NCBI GenBank assembly: GCA_964620675.1
Contig: CAZUJU010000001.1
Location: 1-64,000, forward strand
DNA: 64,000 bases
Direction of reading: 5' to 3'
Origin: CAYSFW01 sp964620675
GTDB taxonomy: Bacteria; Pseudomonadota; Gammaproteobacteria; UWMA-0217
The notes under the pieces were generated by a model. It saw only the letters and a program-made list of their open reading frames with translations, was not told the origin of the DNA and ran no database searches. Position 1 is the first letter of the stretch. Every line of letters starts with the position of its first letter. Positions 16,305-24,325 of the stretch are shown here, piece after piece. Made by a program: the position numbers and the translations under genes.

Positions 16305-18549
16305 CCAGCTTGTCCTCGAGCTGTTTTTTGAGCGCGCCGCCTTTGTCTTCGAGCTTTTGTTGCAAGGCATCGCGTTGTTGTTGCGTCTGTTGCTCCAGTT
16401 GTTGCTGGAGTTTTTGCTGTTGCCGTTCGAGTTCCTCGCGCAGCGCCTGCTCCTGTTGATCGAGCACTTCCTGCGCGCGCGACTTGAGCAGCGCCTCAAG
16501 TTTGAGACTGAACGTGGGCTCGTCGAAGGAGCCCGAGATCCCGAGCGGTACTCGCGTGCGGCGTGTGCCGTCGTCGTCCGGGCGGGCGAAGGCCAGCGTA
16601 TAGTCAAGCCGCCGCGCGGCCAGATCGATCTTGCCTTCACCCTCGGCCTGAAACCGCGCCGCGCGCAAGCGTAGGTCGCGGTTATCGAGCACGCCCTGCG
16701 CCAACCTGCCGCTGGCCGTGAGGGCGTCGAAACGGAGCCCCTCGGCTAACGGTTCACGCGGCGGCGACTGCCCGTCCAACTCGCGCCAGAAATCGCGGAT
16801 CTCGTCGATCTTGCGCGCGAGCTTGGGGGCCTTGAAGGTTCCATCGCCCATCCGAACCTCGATCGAGCCATCGAGGCTGCGGGCAAGGGTGTCGGAATCG
16901 CTGCCACTCGCGCTGAGCTCGGCCTTGAGTTCTACGCTGCCGGCAATAAGTCGATCGCCGATCAAGGCGTTCAACGGCTCCTCGGTGCGGACACCGGTGA
17001 GCTCGATATGACCGGTATAGATCGGCTGCGCACCGCGCGGATCGACGGTGGCCACAACCCGCACCTGTCCCTGGTAAGCGCGCGCGGTGAGCGGATCGAT
17101 CCGCACCACGCCGTCCTTGACCTTGGCGTTCAACGCGAGGTCGCTGAGCGCGAGACCGTGCGCCCGCAGGCCACGTAAGCTGAGCGCGCCTTCAACGTCG
17201 AACGCACCGAATCGCAGCGGCGACGCATCGGACGGCGCGCTCGTGGTTGCGACCGAGCGTGGCGCGGCCGGCGCGAGATAGCGGTCGAGCTCGAAATCGT
17301 CCCCCGCGAGGTCGAAACGCAGTGCCGGCCGGCCGAGTTCCGCCAGCGTTACGCGGCCATTGACACGGGTTGCGTCCAATCGCAGGCGCAGCGGTGCCAG
17401 CGTCAGTTGCCGCGCATCCCCGCGCAGATCGAATCCGAATTCGGCCCGCCGCAGGGCAGCGGCATCCCGCGTCAGCGGTACGGTCATCCCGAGTTGCGCC
17501 AGCAGCGCCTTGACATCGAACGTGTTGCTATTGACCACCCCGCTGATCTCGGGCGCATCGAGCAAGCGCACCACGCGCAGCTGTCCGGCGAGTGACAGGT
17601 TGCCGACCGCCGTGTTGAGCGCGGTGGCCTCAAGCGTCTGACGCTGGAGGTCGATTCCGAAGTCGCCGCGCTGAGTGACTCGAACGCCCTCAGCGGCCAG
17701 CCCCGGCGCCTTGACCAGTGCATTCGCAACCAGATCGGAAAACTGGATGCGCCGTTCGCGCGGCACCAGGCTGACGCGCCCATTCAGCTCGGAGCGCAGC
17801 ACGAGGCCATCGCGTTCGAGCGTGAAATCGCCGCTCACGCGACCGCCGACGATCACCCGCTGCAGGCGCGGGTTATGGGACACCTCGCCCTTAAACCGCA
17901 GGCGCGCCTGGGCGTCGCCAACGCGCAGCGAAAACGCGACGGAGGCCGGCCGGCTTTCGCGGTAACGAACGGTGCCAGCGGCCAGATCAAGCCCCTCGAC
18001 GTCGATGCGCGTGCCGCTGGCATGATCGACGTACTCGATGCGGGCGTTGCGCAATTCAATGTCACGCAGGCGCACCGCGAAACCCTTTGCCGCGGGCGCC
18101 GCCTCCGCGTCAGCGGGTGCCGGTGAGGCAAAATCCGCGGCGAGCAGGTCGCGCCAGTTGTCCTGTCCATCGGCGTTACGTTGCAGGTGGATCGTCGCGT
18201 CGTCGAACGTCAGGCGGCGGATCGCCACCTCGCGGCGCAACAGCGGCAGCCAGGCGAGATCAAATCGTGCCGCCGCCAAATCCGCGAACGGTGCCGCAGC
18301 AAAGCCGGGTGGATTGCCCAGACTCAACCCCTCCACGCGCAGACCGGGTTGCGGTAGCAAGTTCCAGGTAACCGGCCCCGCAACGGTCAGCTCGCGTCCG
18401 GTGGCGGCGCGGACATGGGCGCTCAACTGGGGTTTGAAAGGGTCGAGATCCAATGTCACGAGGCTGAATCCCAAGCTCGCGACCAGCGCCACGAAGACGA
18501 CACTTGCCGCGACGGCTACCCATTTCACGATCCGCAGTGTCGCCGGCAT
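16276..18549 (-). CDS. asmA: AsmA family protein
   Basis: Inner-membrane-anchored periplasmic protein of 757 residues in the AsmA/TamB-like repeating beta-groove group, linked to outer-membrane biogenesis and phospholipid transport. The N-terminus has one membrane helix (VAVAASVVFVALVASLGFSL), then the AsmA start GRELTVAGPVTWNLLPQPGL and EGLSLGNPPGF. The middle repeats DUF-like beta segments. The C-terminus ends in an unusual Gln/Glu-rich coiled coil of about 60 residues (about 690-755). It heads a compact run asmA-START-mutY-yggX with overlaps. Confidence 0.9.
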   Translation of the reverse strand: MPATLRIVKWVAVAASVVFVALVASLGFSLVTLDLDPFKPQLSAHVRAATGRELTVAGPVTWNLLPQPGLRVEGLSLGNPPGFAAAPFADLAAARFDLAWLPLLRREVAIRRLTFDDATIHLQRNADGQDNWRDLLAADFASPAPADAEAAPAAKGFAVRLRDIELRNARIEYVDHASGTRIDVEGLDLAAGTVRYRESRPASVAFSLRVGDAQARLRFKGEVSHNPRLQRVIVGGRVSGDFTLERDGLVLRSELNGRVSLVPRERRIQFSDLVANALVKAPGLAAEGVRVTQRGDFGIDLQRQTLEATALNTAVGNLSLAGQLRVVRLLDAPEISGVVNSNTFDVKALLAQLGMTVPLTRDAAALRRAEFGFDLRGDARQLTLAPLRLRLDATRVNGRVTLAELGRPALRFDLAGDDFELDRYLAPAAPRSVATTSAPSDASPLRFGAFDVEGALSLRGLRAHGLALSDLALNAKVKDGVVRIDPLTARAYQGQVRVVATVDPRGAQPIYTGHIELTGVRTEEPLNALIGDRLIAGSVELKAELSASGSDSDTLARSLDGSIEVRMGDGTFKAPKLARKIDEIRDFWRELDGQSPPREPLAEGLRFDALTASGRLAQGVLDNRDLRLRAARFQAEGEGKIDLAARRLDYTLAFARPDDDGTRRTRVPLGISGSFDEPTFSLKLEALLKSRAQEVLDQQEQALREELERQQQKLQQQLEQQTQQQRDALQQKLEDKGGALKKQLEDKLGDTLRDLLR

Positions 18550-18555
18550 GGGTGA

Positions 18556-19041
18556 TCAGGCTTCCCGCTCGCGGCGCCACGCGCCGGACTTTCCGCCCGC
18601 CTTGCTCACGAGCCGCACAGACTCGATCGTCATCGCCCGATCAAACGCCTTGCACATGTCGTACACCGTCAGCAGGGCGATCTGCACTGCGGTAAGCGCC
18701 TCCATTTCCACCCCGGTCTGACCCCGAGTCTCGACCCGCGCGACGCAGTGCACGCGGCTGAGCGCGGTCTCGGGTATCAAGTCAATCGTCACACGGGTCA
18801 ATGCGAGGGGGTGGCACAGCGGGATCAGATCGGCGGTCTTCTTCGCCGCCATGATGCCCGCGATACGCGCGACGCCGAGAACGTCGCCCTTCTTGTGCCC
18901 ACCGCCGACGATCATCGCGAGCGTTTCGCGCCGCATCGCAATCCAGCCCTCGGCCTCGGCGACCCGGTGGGTCTCGGACTTGGCGCCGACGTCGACCATG
19001 TGCGCCTCGCCTTGGGCATTGAAATGGGTGAGTTCATTCAT
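18556..19041 (-). CDS. moaC: Cyclic pyranopterin monophosphate synthase MoaC
   Basis: Second step of molybdenum cofactor synthesis, converting the MoaA product to cPMP. The 161-residue protein contains MVDVGAKSETHR, KKGDVLGVARIAGIMAAKKT, LIPLCHPLALT, and GVEMEALTAVQIALLTVYDM, the active-site regions. The start at 19041 was chosen by family N-terminus (MNELTHF) although no clear Shine-Dalgarno is present; in-frame ATGs upstream at 19074 and 19098 are less likely. It is divergent from moaDE across 60 bases and 6 bases upstream of asmA. Confidence 0.95.
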   Translation of the reverse strand: MNELTHFNAQGEAHMVDVGAKSETHRVAEAEGWIAMRRETLAMIVGGGHKKGDVLGVARIAGIMAAKKTADLIPLCHPLALTRVTIDLIPETALSRVHCVARVETRGQTGVEMEALTAVQIALLTVYDMCKAFDRAMTIESVRLVSKAGGKSGAWRREREA

Positions 19042-19101
19042 GGCACGATCGGGGGGTGTTAGACTGATAAGCATTATGTCGAACCGTGAGGTTAGCACAG
19101 C
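19042..19101. promoter_or_regulatory. Shared divergent promoter region moaC / moaDE
   Basis: Only 60 bases separate the two starts, so both molybdopterin transcripts must be driven from here or from overlapping positions inside moaC's 5' end. No Moco riboswitch fold was recognised and the space is too short for one. Confidence 0.4.
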
Positions 19102-19329
19102 ATGATAACCGTCAAGTATTTCGCCAGCCTGCGCGAGCGAGTTGGCGTCAGCGAGGAGCGAATCGAAGCGGATACGATACTCACCGTAGCCGACGTCTGG
19201 GCGCGCGCGCGCGCCAGCGAACTGCCGGCGAACACGCTGGTCGCGGTGAACCAGAACTACGCCCGGCTCGATTCGAGCGTCGCCAACGGCGACGAAGTGG
19301 CGTTCTTCCCGCCAGTGACGGGCGGCTGA
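19102..19329 (+). CDS. moaD: Molybdopterin synthase small subunit MoaD
   Basis: Ubiquitin-like sulfur carrier of 75 residues that ends in the required Gly-Gly (FPPVTGG), where the thiocarboxylate forms. It supplies sulfur to cPMP with MoaE. Its TGA overlaps the moaE ATG by one base (TGATG), giving translational coupling of the two subunits. Confidence 0.96.
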   Translation: MITVKYFASLRERVGVSEERIEADTILTVADVWARARASELPANTLVAVNQNYARLDSSVANGDEVAFFPPVTGG

Positions 19330-19772
19330 TGGACAACGTTCAAATCTGTCCCGGGCCGTTCGATCCCTGGGCCTTGTTGCAGCGGTTTCAAGCCGAGGCG
19401 ATGAGCGACCCCGCTCGGAGCGGCGCCAACGCGGTGTTTCTCGGCACCATGCGCGACCGCAACGAAGGCGCTCCGGTCGCGGCGATGACCCTCGAACACT
19501 ATCCCGGCATGACCGAGCAACACCTGCGTCAGATCATCGCCGAGGCAAACGCGCGCTGGACGCTCCACGAGTGCTTCATTGCGCATCGCGTCGGGGCGAT
19601 CCAGCCCGGAGCGACCATTATGCTGACCGCGGTCTGGTCGTCGCACCGCAAGGAAGCCTTCGAGGCATGTCGGTATCTGGTCGAGGAACTCAAACATCGC
19701 GCGCCGTTCTGGAAGCGGGAGACCTTGGACTCGGGCGATACCCGCTGGGTCGACAGCAACACACCCGGTTAG
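19329..19772 (+). CDS. moaE: Molybdopterin synthase catalytic subunit MoaE
   Basis: A 147-residue catalytic partner of MoaD. Family features are GANAVFLGTMRDRNEG, LEHYPGMTE, HRVGAIQPG and the catalytic-lysine tail SSHRKEAFEACRYLVEELKHRAPFWKRE. The start at 19329 is fixed by the overlap with moaD; upstream extension of the frame only shadows moaD. Confidence 0.97.
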   Translation: MDNVQICPGPFDPWALLQRFQAEAMSDPARSGANAVFLGTMRDRNEGAPVAAMTLEHYPGMTEQHLRQIIAEANARWTLHECFIAHRVGAIQPGATIMLTAVWSSHRKEAFEACRYLVEELKHRAPFWKRETLDSGDTRWVDSNTPG

Positions 19773-19825
19773 CTGCACCCCGCCAATCGGCGACCCGGAC
19801 CCGCCTGCTTACCCGAAATCCGGAC

Positions 19826-20268
19826 TTGGCTCAACGACGAACATCGATTCGATTGCGCTGGAAACGAATCTACTAGCGCTCAACGCCTCTATCGAGGCGG
19901 CGCGCGCTGGAAGTCAGGGCAAGGGCTTTGCGGTGGTTGCGGCCAAAGTGCGCAATCTCGCCCAACGCAGCGCCGGGTTCGCCAAGGAGATCCGCGAATT
20001 GATCGACTCCAGCACCAAGCGGGTCCATACCGGCGAACATTTCGTCAAGGAATCCAGCTCAACCCTCGGCAGCATCGTCATCGCGAACGAAGAGGTCACC
20101 CGCCTGATCGAATACGTCGAGTCAACCCACCAGCAGCAAACGCAATGAATTGACTCGATCCAGCAGGTGCTGACCTCCCTCGACGTCGCGCCGTCGCCGC
20201 GCAATCACGTAACGGCCACCGCGAATAGCCGACCCGCTGCGGCAACCGCGGCACGGCGCGCGGCGTAG
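19826..20268 (+). pseudogene. Remnant of a methyl-accepting chemotaxis protein signalling domain
   Basis: The translation contains the diagnostic hairpin ETNLLALNASIEAARAG, then GKGFAVVAAKVRNLAQRSAGFAKEI, the core of an MCP cytoplasmic domain. There is no start, sensor, membrane segment or HAMP domain upstream, so the gene is 5'-truncated. An in-frame TGA at 20146-20148 falls where MCPs normally have Gly (QTQ-stop-IDSIQQ), and the same frame resumes to a TAG at 20266-20268. The adapted-domain glutamates are partly altered. It lies just upstream of repeat copy 2, suggesting deletion or rearrangement here. Confidence 0.8.
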
Positions 20269-20456
20269 GGCGTTCAGCGTTTAGCCCGCATCGTATCGTC
20301 TCGCCCGGTGCTGGTCGGGGCTCGGCGACTTCCGGCGCAACCGTCTTCAACGCGCACTTTAACCAACCGCACACGCCTTGTTGAACGACCCGCGTACGAC
20401 GACACCGCGGCGACTTCGGTGCCGCCACGGTAGACAACGCTAGAATTGCTGCAATA
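20269..20456. other. Intergenic sequence between the MCP remnant and repeat copy 2
   Basis: About 190 bases with no coding frame I can support and no recognisable promoter or hairpin of note. It may be further decayed sequence from the chemoreceptor locus. Confidence 0.4.
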
Positions 20457-20775
20457 CTTCAACCTAGATTCCTCGGTTGACCGCTCAATGGCGAACATAA
20501 CGTGCTGTATTCGCGAAAAAGCTGGGGTGAATTCGGCTTCACCTTCCGGGTTCACGCGCTAGGTGCCCGAGTGCACGGCCTTCGAGGCGCATGGCTGCGT
20601 TGCAACTCCTTGGAATGGAACAACCATTCCGCGTCGTTGCGCGTTGCGAACACCCTCCTTGGCGTTCGCCCTTCGGGCCAGCCTGCGGCTGTCCAAATCC
20701 GCTCCCGGCGGATTTGTTCCCTGCACCCCGAATACCGCCCACTCGGGCACGTCCAACCGAGGATTCTAGGTTCAA
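20457..20775. repeat. Structured dispersed repeat, copy 2 (nested palindromes, MITE-like)
   Basis: Second copy of the element at 13801-14120, same orientation. The right ~210 bases are nearly identical to copy 1 (about five differences by eye), while the left ~110 bases differ at roughly twenty positions. Terminal inverted ends are CTTCAACCTAGATTCCTCGG and, at the right, the complement of CTTGAACCTAGAATCCTCGG. The inner pair TGCCCGAGTGCACGG / CCGCCCACTCGGGCA has lost perfect pairing. It lies 109 bases before maeB. Confidence 0.85.
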
Positions 20776-20884
20776 GCTTGCGCAGCGCAGCATCGACCGG
20801 GCGAGAACGACTCTCGGTTTCCCGCCAGAGACGACCGCGGCGGCGCGGCGGTCCTCCCGTGTTACACCCGTTAGAGCATCCCCC

Positions 20885-23149
20885 ATGTCCGAAAGTCTGA
20901 AACAGTCGGCGCTCAACTATCATCGCTACCCGCGCCCCGGCAAGCTGGAGATTCGTCCGACCAAACCGCTGGCGAATCAACGTGATCTCGCGCTGGCCTA
21001 TTCCCCCGGGGTGGCGGCGGCCTGTCTCGAAATCGCATCTGACCCCCTGACGGCGGCGGACTACACCGCCCGGGCGAATCTCGTGGGGGTGATCTCGAAC
21101 GGTACCGCGGTGCTCGGTCTTGGCAATATCGGTGCCTTGGCCGGCAAGCCCGTCATGGAAGGCAAGGCGGTTCTGTTCAAGCAATTCGCGGGGATCGACG
21201 TGTTCGATATCGAGATCGACGAACGCGATCCGCAGGCCTTTATTGAGACCGTCGCGCGCCTGGAGCCAACCTTCGGCGGGATCAACCTGGAGGACATCAA
21301 GGCCCCCGAGTGTTTCGTCATCGAGGCGGGACTTAAGGCGCGGATGAAGATCCCGGTGTTTCACGATGATCAACACGGGACCGCGATCGTGGTCGCTGCG
21401 GCGGTTTTGAACGGGTTACGGGTGGTCGACAAAGACCTCGCCAGCGCACGCCTGGTGACTGCGGGGGCCGGGGCGGCCGCACTCGCCTGCGTCAATCTGC
21501 TCTGCGACCTCGGCTTGCGTAAGGAAAACGTAATCCTGACCGACATCGCGGGCGTGGTGTACCAAGGGCGCGCTGAGGAAATGGATCGCTACAAGGCCGT
21601 CTACGCAGTCACCAGCGAGCATCGCACGCTGGCCGAAGCGCTGGAAGGCGCCGATATTTTTCTCGGCCTTTCGGCCGCCGGCGTGCTGCAACCGGAATGG
21701 TTGCCACGCATGGCCGAACGCCCGCTGATCCTCGCGCTGGCCAATCCGAATCCAGAGATCATGCCGGAGGTAGCACTCGCAGTTCGCCCAGATGCCATCC
21801 TTGCCACCGGGCGGTCGGATTTTCCGAATCAGGTCAACAACGTCTTGTGTTTCCCGTTTCTCTTTCGCGGTGCACTCGATGTCGGCGCGACCGAGATCAA
21901 TGAGGCAATGAAACGCGCGGCCGCGGCCGCGATTGCGGCCCTGGCGCACGCCGAGTCGTCGGATATCGTTGCTTCGGCTTACGGCGGTCAGGCGCAGCAT
22001 TTTGGTCCTCAATACCTCATTCCCAAGCCGTTCGATCCGCGTTTGATGGAGTATGTCGCGCCCGCCGTCGCCCAAGCGGCGATGGAGAGTGGCGTGGCTC
22101 AGCGTCCGCTGGCCGATCTCGATGCCTACCGCGAAGGGCTGCGCAATCGGGTATTTCGCACCGGCATGACGATGAAGCCGGTGTTCGACCGCGCCCGGGC
22201 TGCGCGACGGCGCGTCGTTTACGCCGAAGGCGAAGAGCTCAAAGTGCTGCAGGTCACGCAGCAGGTTCTGGATCAACACATCGCGGTACCGATTTTGCTC
22301 GGGCGCCGCGCGGTGATCGAGAAGAAGATCGCCGAGCTGGGACTCGAGATGCGTCCCGAACGCGACTTCACCGTCATCGAGCCGCTCGACAATCCACATT
22401 ACCCGGCCTGCGTCGAAGCCCTGCAGGCGCGCCTGGAACGCCGCGGCTATTCGCCGCGCGAGATCGCGACCGCGGTGCGCACCAATGCGACCCTGCTTGG
22501 GGCAAGCTTGTTACGGCTCGATCTTGCGGACGCGATGCTGTGCGGCGTGGTCGGTCGTTACCAAAGCCACCTTGAGGTGATTGCGGAGATCGTCGGTTGC
22601 GCGCCGGACGTCAAACGGCTCACTTCGATGAGCGGAGTGGTGTTGCCGACCGGGACGTTATTCCTCGCCGATACTTACGTGCAGGTGGAACCGGACGCAG
22701 CCGAACTCGCCGAGATCACGCGCTTGTGCGCCAATGAAGTGCGCTGGTTCGGCATCGAACCCAAGGTCGCGCTGATCTCGCACTCGAATTTCGGCAGCCA
22801 CAGCGGACCTTCGGCGGAGAAGATGCGCGCCGCCCTGCGCGAGGTGCGGGCGCGGATGCCGGAACTCGAAATCGAAGGCGAAATGCACGCCAACATGGCT
22901 CTGGATGCCGAGGTTCGGGCCGAGCGATTCCCGAATTCGCGCCTGAGCGGGGCCGCCAATTTGCTGATCCTGCCCAATCAAGACGCTGCCAACGTCGCGT
23001 TCAATCTGCTGCGCAGCCTGGGCGAAGGCATCCCGATCGGCCCCATCCTGGTCGGCGCCGCGCAGTCCGCGCATGTCGTCACCTCGACCATCACGGTGCG
23101 TGGCCTGTTGAACATGACCGCGCTGGCGGCCGTGCGGGTTCCCGCCTGA
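20885..23149 (+). CDS. maeB: NADP-dependent malic enzyme with phosphotransacetylase-like domain
   Basis: Oxidative decarboxylation of malate to pyruvate with NADP+. At 754 residues it has the MaeB layout: an N-terminal malic-enzyme part (about 1-430; YSPGVAAACLEI, GNIGALAGKPVMEGKA, HDDQHGTAIV, then the NAD-binding TAGAGAAALACVNLL and GRSDFPNQVNNVLCFPFLFRG) and a C-terminal PTA-like part (about 430-754) that is regulatory in other MaeB proteins. The ATG at 20885 starts the conserved ALNYHRYPRPGKLEI; upstream in-frame sequence belongs to the repeat. No strong Shine-Dalgarno is seen. Confidence 0.95.
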   Translation: MSESLKQSALNYHRYPRPGKLEIRPTKPLANQRDLALAYSPGVAAACLEIASDPLTAADYTARANLVGVISNGTAVLGLGNIGALAGKPVMEGKAVLFKQFAGIDVFDIEIDERDPQAFIETVARLEPTFGGINLEDIKAPECFVIEAGLKARMKIPVFHDDQHGTAIVVAAAVLNGLRVVDKDLASARLVTAGAGAAALACVNLLCDLGLRKENVILTDIAGVVYQGRAEEMDRYKAVYAVTSEHRTLAEALEGADIFLGLSAAGVLQPEWLPRMAERPLILALANPNPEIMPEVALAVRPDAILATGRSDFPNQVNNVLCFPFLFRGALDVGATEINEAMKRAAAAAIAALAHAESSDIVASAYGGQAQHFGPQYLIPKPFDPRLMEYVAPAVAQAAMESGVAQRPLADLDAYREGLRNRVFRTGMTMKPVFDRARAARRRVVYAEGEELKVLQVTQQVLDQHIAVPILLGRRAVIEKKIAELGLEMRPERDFTVIEPLDNPHYPACVEALQARLERRGYSPREIATAVRTNATLLGASLLRLDLADAMLCGVVGRYQSHLEVIAEIVGCAPDVKRLTSMSGVVLPTGTLFLADTYVQVEPDAAELAEITRLCANEVRWFGIEPKVALISHSNFGSHSGPSAEKMRAALREVRARMPELEIEGEMHANMALDAEVRAERFPNSRLSGAANLLILPNQDAANVAFNLLRSLGEGIPIGPILVGAAQSAHVVTSTITVRGLLNMTALAAVRVPA

Positions 23150-23171
23150 GCGAGGAAAACGCGGCGAATGT

Positions 23172-23214
23172 CGCACCCTCGTTATGCGATCACCAACCGC
23201 GTCACGAGGGTGCG
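23172..23214. terminator. Inverted repeat between maeB and the FKBP gene, candidate bidirectional terminator
   Basis: CGCACCCTCGT (23172-23182) pairs perfectly with ACGAGGGTGCG (23204-23214) in the gap between the convergent genes. Neither side has a clear T-run, so termination is inferred from position and stem strength. Confidence 0.45.
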
Positions 23215-23231
23215 GAACAGCCCGTTCCCGC

Positions 23232-23711
23232 TTACTGCACCTTGAGGAGTTCGACGTCGAAGATCAGGGTTTCCTGCGGACCGATCGCCCCGCCGGCACC
23301 GGTCTGGCCGTAGGCAAGCTCGGGTGGAATGAACAGTTGGTATTTCGCGCCTTCGGTCATCAATTGCAGGCCTTCGGTCCAACCTTTAATCACGCGATTC
23401 AACGGAAAATCGATCGGCTGGTTGCGCTTGTAGGAGCTGTCGAACACCTCGCCATTGAGGTGGCGCCCTTCGTAGTTCACCGTGACCATGCTGGTCGGCC
23501 CCGGGCGCTTACCGCCTTCCGGCCCCGGCGTGACGACCTTGTATTGCAGCCCGCTCGCAGTGGCCTTCACACCGTCGGCCTTGGCGTTCTGCTCAAGAAA
23601 AGCTTTGCCTGCGCGTGCGTTGGTTTCCATCAGACTTTCAGCGTTTGCCATGGTTAAACTCATCCCGATTGCGATTAATAAACTCAGTCTAATTACCAGT
23701 GATTTCAGCAT
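23232..23711 (-). CDS. Periplasmic FKBP-type peptidyl-prolyl cis-trans isomerase
   Basis: A 159-residue folding catalyst with a cleavable signal peptide (MLKSLVIRLSLLIAIGMSLT..ANA), so it acts in the periplasm. The FKBP domain (about 60-159) has VTVNYEGRHLNGEVFDSSY, the VIKGWTEGLQLM active-site strand, and FIPPELAYG. A short N-terminal helical part precedes it, shorter than in FkpA or Mip. I chose the ATG at 23709-23711 because GGAG lies about 9 bases upstream; an ATG five codons earlier (23726) has no ribosome site. Confidence 0.93.
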   Translation of the reverse strand: MLKSLVIRLSLLIAIGMSLTMANAESLMETNARAGKAFLEQNAKADGVKATASGLQYKVVTPGPEGGKRPGPTSMVTVNYEGRHLNGEVFDSSYKRNQPIDFPLNRVIKGWTEGLQLMTEGAKYQLFIPPELAYGQTGAGGAIGPQETLIFDVELLKVQ

Positions 23712-23760
23712 TGATTGCGTCTCCATTGAATATGTTGGGGTGAATGGGATTTCGTCGCGG

Positions 23761-24135
23761 TCATCCCGTCAACACCAGGATCCAGACCACGACCGCAAGA
23801 ATCAACGCGAGCAGCACCGCGGCCGACCCTTGATCTTTCGCTTGTCCGGCGAGCACATGCTTTTCCAGACCGACCCGGTCCACCACCGACTCGACCGCGG
23901 TATTGATCATCTCGGCGATCAACACCAGCAGCAGCGAACCCACCAGCAGCGCGCGCTCGACGCCGCTGTCGCCCAGCCATAGCCCGAGCGGCGCCAGCAC
24001 GAGAAACGCCCAGACTTCCTGGCGGAATGCGGCCTCGCCGCGAAACGCCGATGCCAACCCTTGGCTGGAATAACCGCCAGCGAGGACGATTCGGCGCAAA
24101 CCGGTGTTTTTTTTGGGTTGGTTGGGTTCGTGCAT
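23761..24135 (-). CDS. dgkA: Diacylglycerol kinase
   Basis: Small integral membrane kinase (124 residues) that phosphorylates diacylglycerol to phosphatidic acid during membrane lipid recycling. It has three hydrophobic helices and the family motif EMINTAVESVVDR, followed by KDQGSAAVLLALI. The amphipathic N-terminus GLRRIVLAGGYSSQGLASAFRGE is typical. It lies downstream of gcvPB on the same strand, separated by a structured element that probably ends or attenuates the gcv transcript. Confidence 0.95.
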   Translation of the reverse strand: MHEPNQPKKNTGLRRIVLAGGYSSQGLASAFRGEAAFRQEVWAFLVLAPLGLWLGDSGVERALLVGSLLLVLIAEMINTAVESVVDRVGLEKHVLAGQAKDQGSAAVLLALILAVVVWILVLTG

Positions 24136-24140
24136 GGTTC

Positions 24141-24325
24141 AGAGCCTGTGAAAAGATCCCCGATCGTCGCGAGGGCGACCCTGGGCGTGATGGACAAGGC
24201 GCAAGGGGCCCGAAATCGGGGAATGCAGCCGCGGCTCTACATGACCCGATTTCGGGCCCCTTGCAACGCAGGACACCGCGTTCAGGGGCGTCCGCAGCAG
24301 ATTGCGGGAAATTTTCACAGGCGCT
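24141..24325. repeat. Structured element with terminal and internal inverted repeats (MITE-like)
   Basis: A 185-bp element with imperfect inverted ends AGAGCCTGTGAAAA (24141-24154) and the complement of AGCGCCTGTGAAAAT (24311-24325). Inside, GCAAGGGGCCCGAAATCGGG (24201-24220) pairs perfectly with CCCGATTTCGGGCCCCTTGC (24245-24264) across 24 bases. It fills nearly the whole dgkA-gcvPB gap and its right end reaches the last base of the gcvPB stop codon. The 20-bp stem could also act as a transcription terminator for gcvPB. Confidence 0.7.

Noticed and set aside
16305..16640. N-terminal extension of the START-like protein frame
   Set aside because: Low-complexity Ser/Asn/Arg sequence read out of frame from the asmA Gln-rich tail. 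The GTG at 16304 has a ribosome site and gives a proper signal peptide.
13801..20775. Possibility that the two repeat copies bound a composite transposon
   Set aside because: The interval holds ordinary housekeeping genes (tRNA-Phe, mutY, asmA, moaCDE), no transposase, and I could not see target-site duplications.
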